NCBI GenBank assembly: GCA_947497145.1
Contig: CANMFQ010000017.1
Coordinates: 1-64,000 of the forward strand
Reading direction: 5' to 3'
Source of the DNA: an uncultured Flavobacteriaceae bacterium
GTDB lineage: Bacteria; Bacteroidota; Bacteroidia; Flavobacteriales; Flavobacteriaceae
DNA: 64,000 nt
Positions 51,452-62,900 of the stretch are shown here, piece by piece. The first letter of the stretch is position 1. Each line of letters begins with the position of its first letter. Under the pieces are notes generated by a model. It saw only the letters and a list, made by a program, of their open reading frames with translations, did no database searches and was not told the DNA's origin. Both the position numbers and the translations under genes were made by a program.

Positions 51452-54178
51452 ATGCGATACCTTATTTTTTTGTGTTATTGTGTTTCTTTGGGGCATATCT
51501 TGGCGCAGAAAGAGGTGCTTATTTCAGGAGAAATTAAGAATGCACGTACTAAGCTGCCGCTGCAATATGTTATGGTTTTTTTGGAAGGAACTAAAGTATC
51601 TAGCTTTACCAACGAGAAGGGGTATTTTGAATTATCTTGTGCTTTAAAAGGGGATTATATTTTAAATGTTTCGTTACTTGATTTTATAACAAAGCGAATC
51701 CCCATAACCCTTGAGAATGAACCTTTGCATATAGCTGATGTCTATTTGCAAACAGATATTACCCTAGAGCATACAGATAACTTGATTACGCTTACCGATG
51801 CTGAATTGTTTGATGAAACCGTTGGTTCCAACTCTTCGGGATTATTGCAGGCTACCCGCGACATATTTTTGAGTAGAGCAGCTTTCGATTTTGGACAAGC
51901 CTTTTTTAGGGTAAGAGGTTATGATGCGCAAAATGGGAAGGTTTTGCTAAATGGGTTACCCATGAATAAATTTTATGATGGAAGACCGCAATGGAATAAC
52001 TGGGGAGGCCTTAATGATGCCACTAGAAACCAACAGTTCACAGCAGGTATTCAGGCTTCCGATTTTAATTTTGGAGGTATTCTAGGTACTACCAATATAG
52101 ATACAAGACCATCTGGTTTACGTGCAGGTACACGATTGTCTTCTTCGGTTTCGAATCGTACATACGCAGGCAGATTTATGGTAACGTATACATCAGGACT
52201 CTCCAAAAAAGGCTTAGCTTATAGTATTTCTGCATCAAGAAGGTGGGCTAAACAGGGCTATATAGCAGGTACGCTTTATGATGCATTTTCGGTTTTTGGT
52301 GCAGTTGAATATCGTTTCAATAAACGCCATAGCTTCAATTTTACAGGTATTATGGCTAGTAATCGCCGAGGGCGTTCTTCAGCTATTACAGAAGAGGTTT
52401 TTCAATTGGTTGGCAAACGTTATAATCCATACTGGGGTTATCAGGCAGGTAAAATTCGAAATTCACGGGAGCGCAAAATTGCTGAGCCTATTTTTATGTT
52501 TAATCATTTTTATAAGGGAAGTAAATTGAGTTTAAACACTGGGATAGCCTATCAATTTGGCACTAATACAAGAAGTAGATTGGGTTATTATAATAGTCCT
52601 AACCCAAATCCAACATATTATCGGTATTTGCCAAGTTTCTATGTAAATAGCCCTATAGGGGCCAATTTTATTAGTGCAAATACCGCTCGTGAGGGGTTTT
52701 TAAATAACCCGCAAATGAAGTATATTCAAATTTATGCCGCAAATGCTAGAGAAAAAGCGGCATATGTGCTTTATGATGATACCGCTGATGATAAACAGCT
52801 AGTGGTAAATAGTGTTGGAAACTTGGAACTTAATGATGCGTTAAAAGCTGATTTCGGATTCACATATAAAGCATTGTCTTCAAATAACTACGCTAAAATA
52901 AAGGATTTGTTGGGGGCGGCATATCATGTAGATATTGATCCATTTTCAAATACTAGAAATGATAGTAATGGTGATTTGGAAAAGAAGACAGATGAAATTT
53001 TTAATTATCATTATGGAATTGATGCTAATGAGTTTGAGAGTTTTTTACAGCTATCCTACAATAGAAAAAAGTGGAATGGAACAGTAGCTGGGAAGTATTC
53101 AAACACGCGATACGAGCGTATTGGTTATTTTGAGAATGAGCGTTTTGTAGAGAATTCTTTGGGAAAAAGTGAGCCGGTATTATTTCATAATTATGCTGTA
53201 AAAACTGGTTTCACCTATCTTTTTAATGGGCGACATTGGTTGGTAGTAAATAGTGCCTATCTCACCAAGCCTCCAGTTTTGCAGAATGTATTTATTAATC
53301 CGAGAGAAAACAATCAGGTTGTTCCTGAAATAGAAAGTGAAAAAATCACTACAATTGATGCTAATTATTATATAAGGTTGCCCAAACTTACGGGTAGAAT
53401 CACAGGTTTTCATACACGCTTTCAAAACGCTACTGATATTAATTTTTTCTTTGTAGAATCAGGCGTAGGTTCTGACTTTGTTCAAGAAGTAATTACAGGT
53501 TTAGATAAATTACATATGGGTATTGAGATGGGTGCAGAGTACCAGTTGTCTTCAAGCGTACAATTAACCGGTGTCGCAGCTATAGGGAAATATGTTTATG
53601 CCAACAATCCTTCGGTTGCTATAAATTTTGATACTGCTGGGGCTGAAGATGATATTATTAACCAAGAAGGTACAATCAATTTAGGTAATGCAACCATTAA
53701 AGATTATAAACTAGCACAAGGACCTCAACAAGCGTTTGCTTTGGGTGTAAACTATAGGGATCCAAAATATTGGTGGATTGGGGTAACGGCAAATTACCTA
53801 GCTAATAATTATGCGAATATTTCAACCATTACACGTACACAGAGTTTTTATTTAGACCCTGATACAGGTAATCCATTTCCAGGAGCTACGGATGAGAATG
53901 TACGTAAACTATTAGCTCAAAAGCCGCTAGATAATTTTTACCTGCTGAATTTGATAGGAGGTAAATCTTGGTTAAGGAAAGGAAGGTACATTAGTGTTTT
54001 TGCTAGTGTTAATAATGTTTTTGATGCGGTTTTTAGAACCGGTGGGTATGAGCAAAGTAGAAATGGAAATTACGGGCAATTAAAGCAAGATAATTTAAGC
54101 GGTAATCCGTCTTTTGCACCAAAGTATTGGTATGGATATGGCCGCACATATTTTTTAAATGTGGCTTTTAGCTTTTAA
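51452..54178 (+). CDS. TonB-dependent receptor, 908 residues
   Basis: This is an outer-membrane transporter. The signal peptide RYLIFLCYCVSLGHILAQ precedes a carboxypeptidase-like domain (about 20-105; LISGEIKNARTKLPLQYVMVFLEG) and a plug with GQAFFRVRGYDAQNGKVLLNG and QWNNWGGLNDATR, sharing the NW-GL-D hallmark with the receptor at 46150. The barrel ends in NVAFSF. It is divergent from the EEP enzyme and ten bases ahead of the DUF5689/LTD lipoprotein gene, so the three probably form one locus. No SusD is present; the lipoprotein may take its place. Confidence 0.9.
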   Translation: MRYLIFLCYCVSLGHILAQKEVLISGEIKNARTKLPLQYVMVFLEGTKVSSFTNEKGYFELSCALKGDYILNVSLLDFITKRIPITLENEPLHIADVYLQTDITLEHTDNLITLTDAELFDETVGSNSSGLLQATRDIFLSRAAFDFGQAFFRVRGYDAQNGKVLLNGLPMNKFYDGRPQWNNWGGLNDATRNQQFTAGIQASDFNFGGILGTTNIDTRPSGLRAGTRLSSSVSNRTYAGRFMVTYTSGLSKKGLAYSISASRRWAKQGYIAGTLYDAFSVFGAVEYRFNKRHSFNFTGIMASNRRGRSSAITEEVFQLVGKRYNPYWGYQAGKIRNSRERKIAEPIFMFNHFYKGSKLSLNTGIAYQFGTNTRSRLGYYNSPNPNPTYYRYLPSFYVNSPIGANFISANTAREGFLNNPQMKYIQIYAANAREKAAYVLYDDTADDKQLVVNSVGNLELNDALKADFGFTYKALSSNNYAKIKDLLGAAYHVDIDPFSNTRNDSNGDLEKKTDEIFNYHYGIDANEFESFLQLSYNRKKWNGTVAGKYSNTRYERIGYFENERFVENSLGKSEPVLFHNYAVKTGFTYLFNGRHWLVVNSAYLTKPPVLQNVFINPRENNQVVPEIESEKITTIDANYYIRLPKLTGRITGFHTRFQNATDINFFFVESGVGSDFVQEVITGLDKLHMGIEMGAEYQLSSSVQLTGVAAIGKYVYANNPSVAINFDTAGAEDDIINQEGTINLGNATIKDYKLAQGPQQAFALGVNYRDPKYWWIGVTANYLANNYANISTITRTQSFYLDPDTGNPFPGATDENVRKLLAQKPLDNFYLLNLIGGKSWLRKGRYISVFASVNNVFDAVFRTGGYEQSRNGNYGQLKQDNLSGNPSFAPKYWYGYGRTYFLNVAFSF

Positions 54179-54188
54179 TGATAGCTGT

Positions 54189-55547
54189 ATGAAATTGAAA
54201 ATCTATATATTACTTGTTACTGGAATTTTAGTTTTAGGCTGTGTAAAGAATAGTAATTTTGATATACCATCACCAGCATGTACTTCAGAATTTATTACAA
54301 ATGCTACCTATGGGGAAGTGAAGGGTTTATATGTTGATAAAACTTTTGAAATACAGGAAGATTTAATTATTGAGGGATATGTAGTTTCTTCAGATGAAGC
54401 GAGTAATTTTTTTAGTGTTTTGCATTTTCAAGATAGTCCAACAAATCCTGTTGAGGGCTTTCAAATTGAAATTGATGTGCGTAATTCGCATTTGTTTTAC
54501 CCTGTAGGAAGCAAGATTTATATTAAACTTAAAGGTTTGTTTTTAGGAAAGAGCAAGGGTGTATTTAAAATTGGTGGTGCATTTACGTCTTTTGGCAATC
54601 TTTCAGTAGGACGTTTGCCAGCTACTGTTGTTGACCAACATATTTTTCGTTCTTGTGATGAAGTATATGAAATAGTGCCTACCCAGCTTACTACAGCAGA
54701 TTTGAGTGAAAAATATACCAATACCCTAGTAAGGTTAAATGATGTAGAGATTGTAGCAGATGAGTTGGGAGAAGTATTTGCCAGAGAAGGAGAAGAAACG
54801 CAACGTACGCTAAAGGACTGCAATACGAATAGAATCGGATTACTAAATAGTGGTTTTTCAGATTTTAGGGCTCAAATATTACCTGAAGGTAGGGGAGCGA
54901 TTTCTGGTGTTTTATTACGTAAAAATATGAAATACCATTTAGTGATACGCTCAATAATGGATATTGATTTTTCACAAGAACGTTGCGAAGAGGAGGCGGA
55001 GATAACAACTTCAAACCAATTGTTTATATCAGAGCTTGCAGATCCTGATAATAATGCAAGGGCACGATTTATCGAGTTGTACAATGCAGCAAATTCTAAC
55101 TTGTCTTTAAATGGATGGAAGATTATTCGATATACAAACGCATCCATTGAGCCGAGTTCTGAAATAGATTTATCGGGTCATATGATTGAGGCTCAAGGTA
55201 CTTTCGTGATTTCGCCTAATAGAACTGAATTTGAAAGGGTATATGGTTTTACTCCAGATTTGAGCGTGGGTACTAATAGCCCTGCTGATTCTAATGGGGA
55301 TGATAATATGGTGATTGTTGACCCTTTTAATAAGGTTGTCGATTCCTTCGGTGTAATTGGAGAAGACGGCTCTAATACCAATCATGAATTTGAAGATGGC
55401 AGGGCAATACGCAAAGTTGATGTAAATGAAGCAAATGAACACTATGCCGTTGCTGAATGGATGATTTGTAATGATACCGGTGATGAAGGCACAATTAAAC
55501 GTCCTAAAAATGCTCCTGAGGATTTTACCCCTGGCAGTAGAAATTAA
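54189..55547 (+). CDS. DUF5689 and lamin-tail domain lipoprotein
   Basis: This is a 452-residue lipoprotein; the signal KLKIYILLVTGILV ends in LGC (Cys18). Residues about 25-265 match the DUF5689-type pattern (OB-fold-like strands; IIEGYVVSSDEASNFFSVLHFQD, then IYIKLKGLFLG). Residues about 276-400 form a lamin-tail domain (NQLFISELADPDNNARARFIELYNAA, LNGWKIIRYTN). The ATG at 54189 gives the proper signal. LTD domains with OB folds accompany EEP nuclease domains in secreted nucleases, and here the EEP enzyme is encoded just across the TonB receptor. It probably binds substrate at the cell surface for the receptor. Confidence 0.82.
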   Translation: MKLKIYILLVTGILVLGCVKNSNFDIPSPACTSEFITNATYGEVKGLYVDKTFEIQEDLIIEGYVVSSDEASNFFSVLHFQDSPTNPVEGFQIEIDVRNSHLFYPVGSKIYIKLKGLFLGKSKGVFKIGGAFTSFGNLSVGRLPATVVDQHIFRSCDEVYEIVPTQLTTADLSEKYTNTLVRLNDVEIVADELGEVFAREGEETQRTLKDCNTNRIGLLNSGFSDFRAQILPEGRGAISGVLLRKNMKYHLVIRSIMDIDFSQERCEEEAEITTSNQLFISELADPDNNARARFIELYNAANSNLSLNGWKIIRYTNASIEPSSEIDLSGHMIEAQGTFVISPNRTEFERVYGFTPDLSVGTNSPADSNGDDNMVIVDPFNKVVDSFGVIGEDGSNTNHEFEDGRAIRKVDVNEANEHYAVAEWMICNDTGDEGTIKRPKNAPEDFTPGSRN

Positions 55548-55561
55548 ACTGAATGACTTTA

Positions 55562-55717
55562 ACTCGTTTTAGCTTGTTGTTTGGTGCCGATAATTGTGTA
55601 TTTTAAGCAGTAATGAAGTAATTTTTTTGTTGCATAGCCATAGCTGCATAATTCAAAAAGGACAAAATGTAGAGGCAAAATGCATAATTTGCTAGTAAAA
55701 AGAAAAAACCAAGATAA
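55562..55717. repeat. Dispersed structured repeat, copy B
   Basis: The left arm (55562-55599) matches copy A at 33 of 38 bases, and the right arm (55676-55717) matches 683-723. A 76-base stretch between the arms is absent from copy A and includes a further GCATA/GCATAATT-rich part. It lies between the convergent LTD-lipoprotein and orphan genes. Copy A lies about 55 kb away, in the cvpA spacer. Confidence 0.6.
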
Positions 55718-55733
55718 TTTTTTCAATAAAGAA

Positions 55734-56042
55734 TTAGTATTCATAATTGGTAGAAAGGAATTCTTTCCATCCAATAATGGCAGAGGTGCCTTGTTGGTGT
55801 GCATCATGAGAATGAAAGAGTACTCTTTTTTTAAGGTCTAATATTACAGGCCATTTAATTTCATCCCAACCTTTGCCAAGTAATCTGTTGATGCCTGTTT
55901 CTACCATATCTTTACAAACCGCTCCTACAATACGAACTGATGTACCTTCATTGACGCCAGAGAGTCCAATATAGAAATCTGCTGGATTTCCTGAAAAGGA
56001 ACATCGTTGAATACTTTTTTTAGTTTGTGTAGCAGTTTCCAT
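55734..56042 (-). CDS. Small orphan protein of unknown function
   Basis: This is a 102-residue soluble protein from ATG 56042. It starts with a polar segment (TATQTKKSIQRCSFSGN) and continues with FYIGLSGVNEGTSVRIVGAVCKDMVETGINRLLG, then WDEIKWPVILDLKKRVLF and HSHDAHQQGTSAIIGWKEF. Two Cys and three closely spaced His residues are notable. I recognise no family. It is 276 bases from the response regulator gene on the same strand, and copy B of the repeat follows its 3' end. Confidence 0.5.
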   Translation of the reverse strand: METATQTKKSIQRCSFSGNPADFYIGLSGVNEGTSVRIVGAVCKDMVETGINRLLGKGWDEIKWPVILDLKKRVLFHSHDAHQQGTSAIIGWKEFLSTNYEY

Positions 56043-56318
56043 GCTCGGAAATTACATATTTTTTTAATGCACTCTTGTTAATTGTAAGCATTAATTATTA
56101 ACAATTGTAGTGAATATGTCACTATTTGTTATTGTATTTTGTGAATAAATAGCCATTTATGTATTGTATTTGGCATAAAATTAAAACAACCTTTAGCCCT
56201 GTTGTTTTAGATTGTATATCAAGGTAGCTGTGTATGTTTTTTTTAGATTAGGGGTGTGCTTATACGGGCTCACTGTTGTGAACAAGTTATACGATTTCTA
56301 CGTTATATCTTTAAAAGT

Positions 56319-56720
56319 CTAGCTGATTTTGTCTAGGACATTTTTAAGATCTTTTGACGAAATTGGTTTTAAAATGTAATTGCTAACAGACTCGTAATGT
56401 CTTATACGTGTTAAATCTCTAGGGTCTACTGATGAGCTAAGAATGTAAATAATAACTTGATCTTTGAAGGGATGAGGAATATTTACAAAATCTTCAAGAA
56501 ATTCCCAGCCATTCATAATGGGCATATTTAGATCAAGAAAAATCACTTTGGGTAGTTCTTTACCATCTTTAAGCAGTTCTGTTAGACCTTCAATAGCATC
56601 TTGACCATTGCTATATTCTAAAATGGTATTACAAAAATCAATTTCTTTCATGATACGTTTTGTACCATAAACAAAAATTGGGTCATCATCAATAATGCAA
56701 CTCGTGTTTACTTTATTCAT
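56319..56720 (-). CDS. Single-domain response regulator
   Basis: This is a 133-residue CheY-like receiver with no output domain. The phospho-acceptor is D63 in IFLDLNMPIMNGWEF, the acidic pocket is in IIDDDP (about residues 9-14), the conserved Ser follows in YILSSS and the Lys is K118 in YILKPIS. It lies 11 bases after the multi-PAS kinase gene on the same strand and is certainly its partner. As it has no DNA-binding part, it should act by protein contact or phosphotransfer. Confidence 0.93.
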   Translation of the reverse strand: MNKVNTSCIIDDDPIFVYGTKRIMKEIDFCNTILEYSNGQDAIEGLTELLKDGKELPKVIFLDLNMPIMNGWEFLEDFVNIPHPFKDQVIIYILSSSVDPRDLTRIRHYESVSNYILKPISSKDLKNVLDKIS

Positions 56721-56731
56721 TTTGGGGGAAG

Positions 56732-58927
56732 TTAGTGTTTGTCAAAGTTAAGTACAAAAGTCGTGCCTTTATTAACAAGGCTCTCAACTTTAATACTGCC
56801 ATTCATGGCTTCTATTTGGTTTTTGGTAATGAATAGGCCAATTCCTTTAGCTTCTTTATGTTTATGGAATGTTTTAAACATGCCAAATATTTTTTCTCCA
56901 TGTCGTTTTAAATCTATGCCTAGGCCGTTATCTTTAAAAGTAACTGATATCTTATCCTTTGCTATATTTGATGTAATCTCTATAATTGGAGGTCGATCAG
57001 GAGCACTATATTTAAGACTATTGGTGAATAAATTTAACAAAATACTATCTACATACGCTGGTATAGCGCTTATTTTTTGATTTTTAGGTACATTAATTAT
57101 ACAAGTAGCTTCTTTTTTCTGTAAAAGGAGGCTAATGTTTTTTTGAACTGTTGTAATGGCGTTATAAAGATTTACCCCTTTCATGTTTTCATGGGCGCTA
57201 GCTTTAACTTGCACAACCTCATTAAGATGTAATACGGTTTCATTTAAACTGCTCGAAGCTTCTTTTAACATACCAATTAGACGCTGTCGTTCATCTTCTT
57301 GTTTTTCTTGCTCTAAAAACCCAGCTAGCATGGATAAGTTACTTGAATGAGAGCGCAAATTATGAGATACAATATGAGCAAAATTCATAAGGCTTTCATT
57401 TTGCTCTCCGCTGATGTTAAGCAATTTTGTTAGTTTTTTTTCGGCTTTTATACGCAAAGAGAGGTCTACAATTTGAGCTATGAAATGAGAAATTTCTCCG
57501 TTTATATTTTTTACGACTGTTTTGGTTAACATTACATGCACATCATAGCCATTTTTATGACGATATCGTTTTTCAAGTTGATAACTATTTCGTTTACCAG
57601 CTATGAGTTCATTTAAGAGTGCTAAATCTTCATTTAAATCGTCTGGATGGGTAATATCTTGAAATGATAAATTTATAATCTCTTCTTTAGAGTATCCTAA
57701 GCTATTGCAAAAGCTGTTATTTGCTTTAGTCCATTTTCCATCCATTCCAACAAAGACCATTCCTATCGAAGAACTTTCAAAGGTGCCTTGTAGTGATTCT
57801 TCTGTTTTTAATAGCTGAAGTTTGGTGTTTTTTAATTCGGTAATATCCCAATTAGTACCAATCATTTTTATGGCTTTACCAGTATGGTCTCGTTGTGTTA
57901 CAGCTATAGCTCTAATATGACGAATTTCTCCATTAGGCCAAATAACTCGAAATTCGGTGTCAAATTCTTTTTCGCCGTTAATTGCTGAGGTTATTTCTTC
58001 ATCACCTCTTTTTTTATCATCAGGATGTAAACCGGCTTGCCAAGCTTCATATTCCCCTTTAAAATCTTCCTTACGAATACCGTAAAGGGAATACATATTG
58101 TCATCCCAAATTAAGGAATTTTCTACAAGATTGTAATCCCATATGCCTACATTGGCTCCTGAGGTGGCTATTTGTAGTCTTTTGTTTATTTCTTGATATT
58201 GTAATGCTGTTCTTTTTTTTGTGTCAATATCTTGAATTGTTCCGTATAGGCGTACACATTTATTATTAATAATTTCACCCTCGCCCATTACTCTTACCCA
58301 AAGTTCTGTACCTTTTGCTGTGATGATTTGTAGTTCAGTATCCCAAGCGGTTCCTTCATTTATTGCAGTATTGATAAGGTGTAATATTTTTTTTCCGTGA
58401 GAGCTAGCTTTGGTAAAATTAATAACCTCTTTAAGATTGGGGTCATATTCTGGGGTTACGTCATAAATCTCTTTGGTTATTTTGGACCAATATATTTTCT
58501 TAGTAACAAGATCTACAGACCAACCTCCAATTCTAGCAATACTCTCTGCTTTTAATAATAGCTCTTCTTCATATTTTTGTGATGTGATATCTTCCATAGT
58601 GATAATAATACCACTAATTTGGTTAACATCATTTTTCCATGGATGTATGCGCCATTTTAACCATTGTATTTCGCCATTGGTGAGTATAAATTTTTGTCCT
58701 GTACTGCTACTTTTTTTTCCAGTAAGACATTCTTGATGAATTTTTATTAACTCAGTTGGAGTTTCAGGAAATACATTGTAATATGATTTCCCAATTATAT
58801 TTTTATCAAGGATGTTAAACTCAGAAAGCCAAATTTTAGAATGATTTATAAAACATAAATTTTTATCTAATACGGCTACTGCTGCAGGAACTTCTGTAAT
58901 AAGAAATGGAACGGCTACTGTTTGCAA
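56732..58927 (-). CDS. Multi-PAS sensor histidine kinase
   Basis: This is a 731-residue soluble kinase with no membrane segment. Four PAS domains with PAC motifs are read in order: about 10-115, 125-235, 245-365 and 370-495 (GKWTKANNSFCNSLGYSKEEI is in the last). The phosphoacceptor is likely H522 in HIVSHNLRSHSSNL; H518 precedes it. The HATPase has NLFTNSLKYSAP (N box), DNGLGIDLKRHGEKIFGMF (G1) and GIGLFITKNQIEAMNG (G2). The start is TTG at 58927, since no Met occurs before residue 112. Signal unknown; it acts on the adjacent receiver. Confidence 0.92.
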   Translation of the reverse strand: MQTVAVPFLITEVPAAVAVLDKNLCFINHSKIWLSEFNILDKNIIGKSYYNVFPETPTELIKIHQECLTGKKSSSTGQKFILTNGEIQWLKWRIHPWKNDVNQISGIIITMEDITSQKYEEELLLKAESIARIGGWSVDLVTKKIYWSKITKEIYDVTPEYDPNLKEVINFTKASSHGKKILHLINTAINEGTAWDTELQIITAKGTELWVRVMGEGEIINNKCVRLYGTIQDIDTKKRTALQYQEINKRLQIATSGANVGIWDYNLVENSLIWDDNMYSLYGIRKEDFKGEYEAWQAGLHPDDKKRGDEEITSAINGEKEFDTEFRVIWPNGEIRHIRAIAVTQRDHTGKAIKMIGTNWDITELKNTKLQLLKTEESLQGTFESSSIGMVFVGMDGKWTKANNSFCNSLGYSKEEIINLSFQDITHPDDLNEDLALLNELIAGKRNSYQLEKRYRHKNGYDVHVMLTKTVVKNINGEISHFIAQIVDLSLRIKAEKKLTKLLNISGEQNESLMNFAHIVSHNLRSHSSNLSMLAGFLEQEKQEDERQRLIGMLKEASSSLNETVLHLNEVVQVKASAHENMKGVNLYNAITTVQKNISLLLQKKEATCIINVPKNQKISAIPAYVDSILLNLFTNSLKYSAPDRPPIIEITSNIAKDKISVTFKDNGLGIDLKRHGEKIFGMFKTFHKHKEAKGIGLFITKNQIEAMNGSIKVESLVNKGTTFVLNFDKH

Positions 58928-59105
58928 AACACGGAGGGATTTTTGGTTGGTTTATTTATAACGTTTCTAGACACTGAAAAATTACACATAATAGAAATTA
59001 TTGTGGGAAGTTTGTTTTTTAATGAGCTAATGTTAATACAATATGCGATGAAACTGAGTTTTAGTGTGGTTAACTGGGGTTTGATAGATTTTAATTAAAT
59101 ACAAA

Positions 59106-59131
59106 AAGGCAGCCTATTTCTAGACTGCCTT
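59106..59131 (-). terminator. Terminator of katG
   Basis: AAGGCAG (59106-59112) pairs with CTGCCTT (59125-59131), with a further CTA/TAG pairing inside. On the minus strand it is followed by a run of U. Confidence 0.7.
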
Positions 59132-59161
59132 GGTTTTAGCCTTCTTATTACTGTGAGCTAT

Positions 59162-61791
<2,630 letters not shown>

Positions 61792-62274
61792 ATGAAAGAC
61801 AACACTCTTTTTTTTAATGAAATAAGAAATGGCAATACAGCAGCTATAAAAAAAATAATTGAAGATACTCCAGCCGTCATAAATACAATAGATGAGCGTG
61901 GTTCTACACCATTAATTTTGGCTACGTATTATGATCAAATTGAAATAGCAAAATTGTTATTGCAACATGGGGCAACTATTGATGCTAAAGATGCCTCGGG
62001 TAACACTGCTTTAATGGGGGTGTGTTTTAAAGGTTTTTATACGCTAGCAAAATTATTAATTGAGGAGGGTGCTAATATCAATGAACGTAATGCTATGGGG
62101 GCTACCAGTTTAATTTACACTGCAACTTTTAATCGATTAGATATCGCAAAATTACTTCTTGATAATGGGGCAGATACCACCATAAAAGATGCTAGAGGAA
62201 ATTCGGCACTAGATCATGCTAAAATACAGGGAGCCCCTGAACTAATTGACCTATTTGAAGCAAGTATTTTATAA
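61792..62274 (+). CDS. Ankyrin-repeat protein
   Basis: This is a 160-residue soluble protein made of about four ankyrin repeats (e.g. GSTPLILATYYDQIEIAKLLLQHG, then GNTALMGVCFKGFYTLAKLLIEEG, with the following helix-loop units). The ATG at 61792 is chosen over TTG at 61783. Ankyrin proteins divergent from or next to catalase genes (AnkB in Pseudomonas) are needed for full catalase function; a similar helper role toward KatG or peroxide protection is likely but inferred from position only. Confidence 0.87.
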   Translation: MKDNTLFFNEIRNGNTAAIKKIIEDTPAVINTIDERGSTPLILATYYDQIEIAKLLLQHGATIDAKDASGNTALMGVCFKGFYTLAKLLIEEGANINERNAMGATSLIYTATFNRLDIAKLLLDNGADTTIKDARGNSALDHAKIQGAPELIDLFEASIL

Positions 62275-62297
62275 TTTTTTAGGCATAGTCTTTTGGC

Positions 62298-62585
62298 CTA
62301 TTGAAATCGTCGTTTGAATTTTTTAGTAAAAAATTGCTTAATCATTAAAAACAATATAATTCCAGAAAATATGAGAGTTACCAAATTGCCGACTATAATG
62401 GGCATTTGGTTGTTTAGTAGGCCGTAAATAAGCCAAAGTGTTACCCCGGTAACAAACATGAGGTACATAGGAAAAGATAAACTATCGGTATCTTTTGTTT
62501 TAATCGTTTTTATGACTTGTGGTAAAAAACTTATTGTAGTTAGTATGGCGGCAATATTTCCGATGATGGCAGTAGTATTATCCAT
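62298..62585 (-). CDS. SemiSWEET family sugar transporter
   Basis: This is a 95-residue membrane protein with three helices forming one triple-helix bundle that dimerises to make a pore. The PQ motif is in ISFLPQVIKTIKTK, and the second helix TLWLIYGLL and third VTLIFSGIILFLM follow. I chose the ATG at 62585 (MDNTTAIIGNIA), since the longer frame adds a basic tail not seen in the family. Likely substrate is a mono- or disaccharide, judged from the family. The 3' end converges with the ankyrin gene. Confidence 0.87.
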   Translation of the reverse strand: MDNTTAIIGNIAAILTTISFLPQVIKTIKTKDTDSLSFPMYLMFVTGVTLWLIYGLLNNQMPIIVGNLVTLIFSGIILFLMIKQFFTKKFKRRFQ

Positions 62586-62900
62586 ATGTATTATTTTAAG
62601 TAGGTTTAAATATTTTCGGTGCAAAAATGCTTATTTTGAACTAAACTAACTACAACAAAATGAACTATTTTATGTGCTATTTTACCTGAATTAAAACATG
62701 TTTTGAATTAGACAGGTAATTTTGAACATATAAACGAGATTTTGACGCCAAGTAACGATGTTTGCTACCAAATGAACAACAATTTAGGGCTAATTAAAAC
62801 CACTTTTTCAACTGAAAAATATAACCCGTTTTTAAACCAGCATAAATATTTAAATAGCTAATACCCAAATTGACGCTATATTTTATCTAATTTTAGTACT

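Noticed and set aside
55559-55807. 82-codon minus-strand frame covering repeat copy B
   Set aside because: It runs through the repeat element and overlaps the 3' end of the 102-residue gene in another frame; composition is not protein-like.
58945-58958. GGTTGGTTTATTTA, close to the 17-nt block of the candidate RNAs
   Set aside because: One extra T interrupts the block, no terminator hairpin follows it on the plus strand, and it lies in the leader of the kinase gene on the opposite strand.
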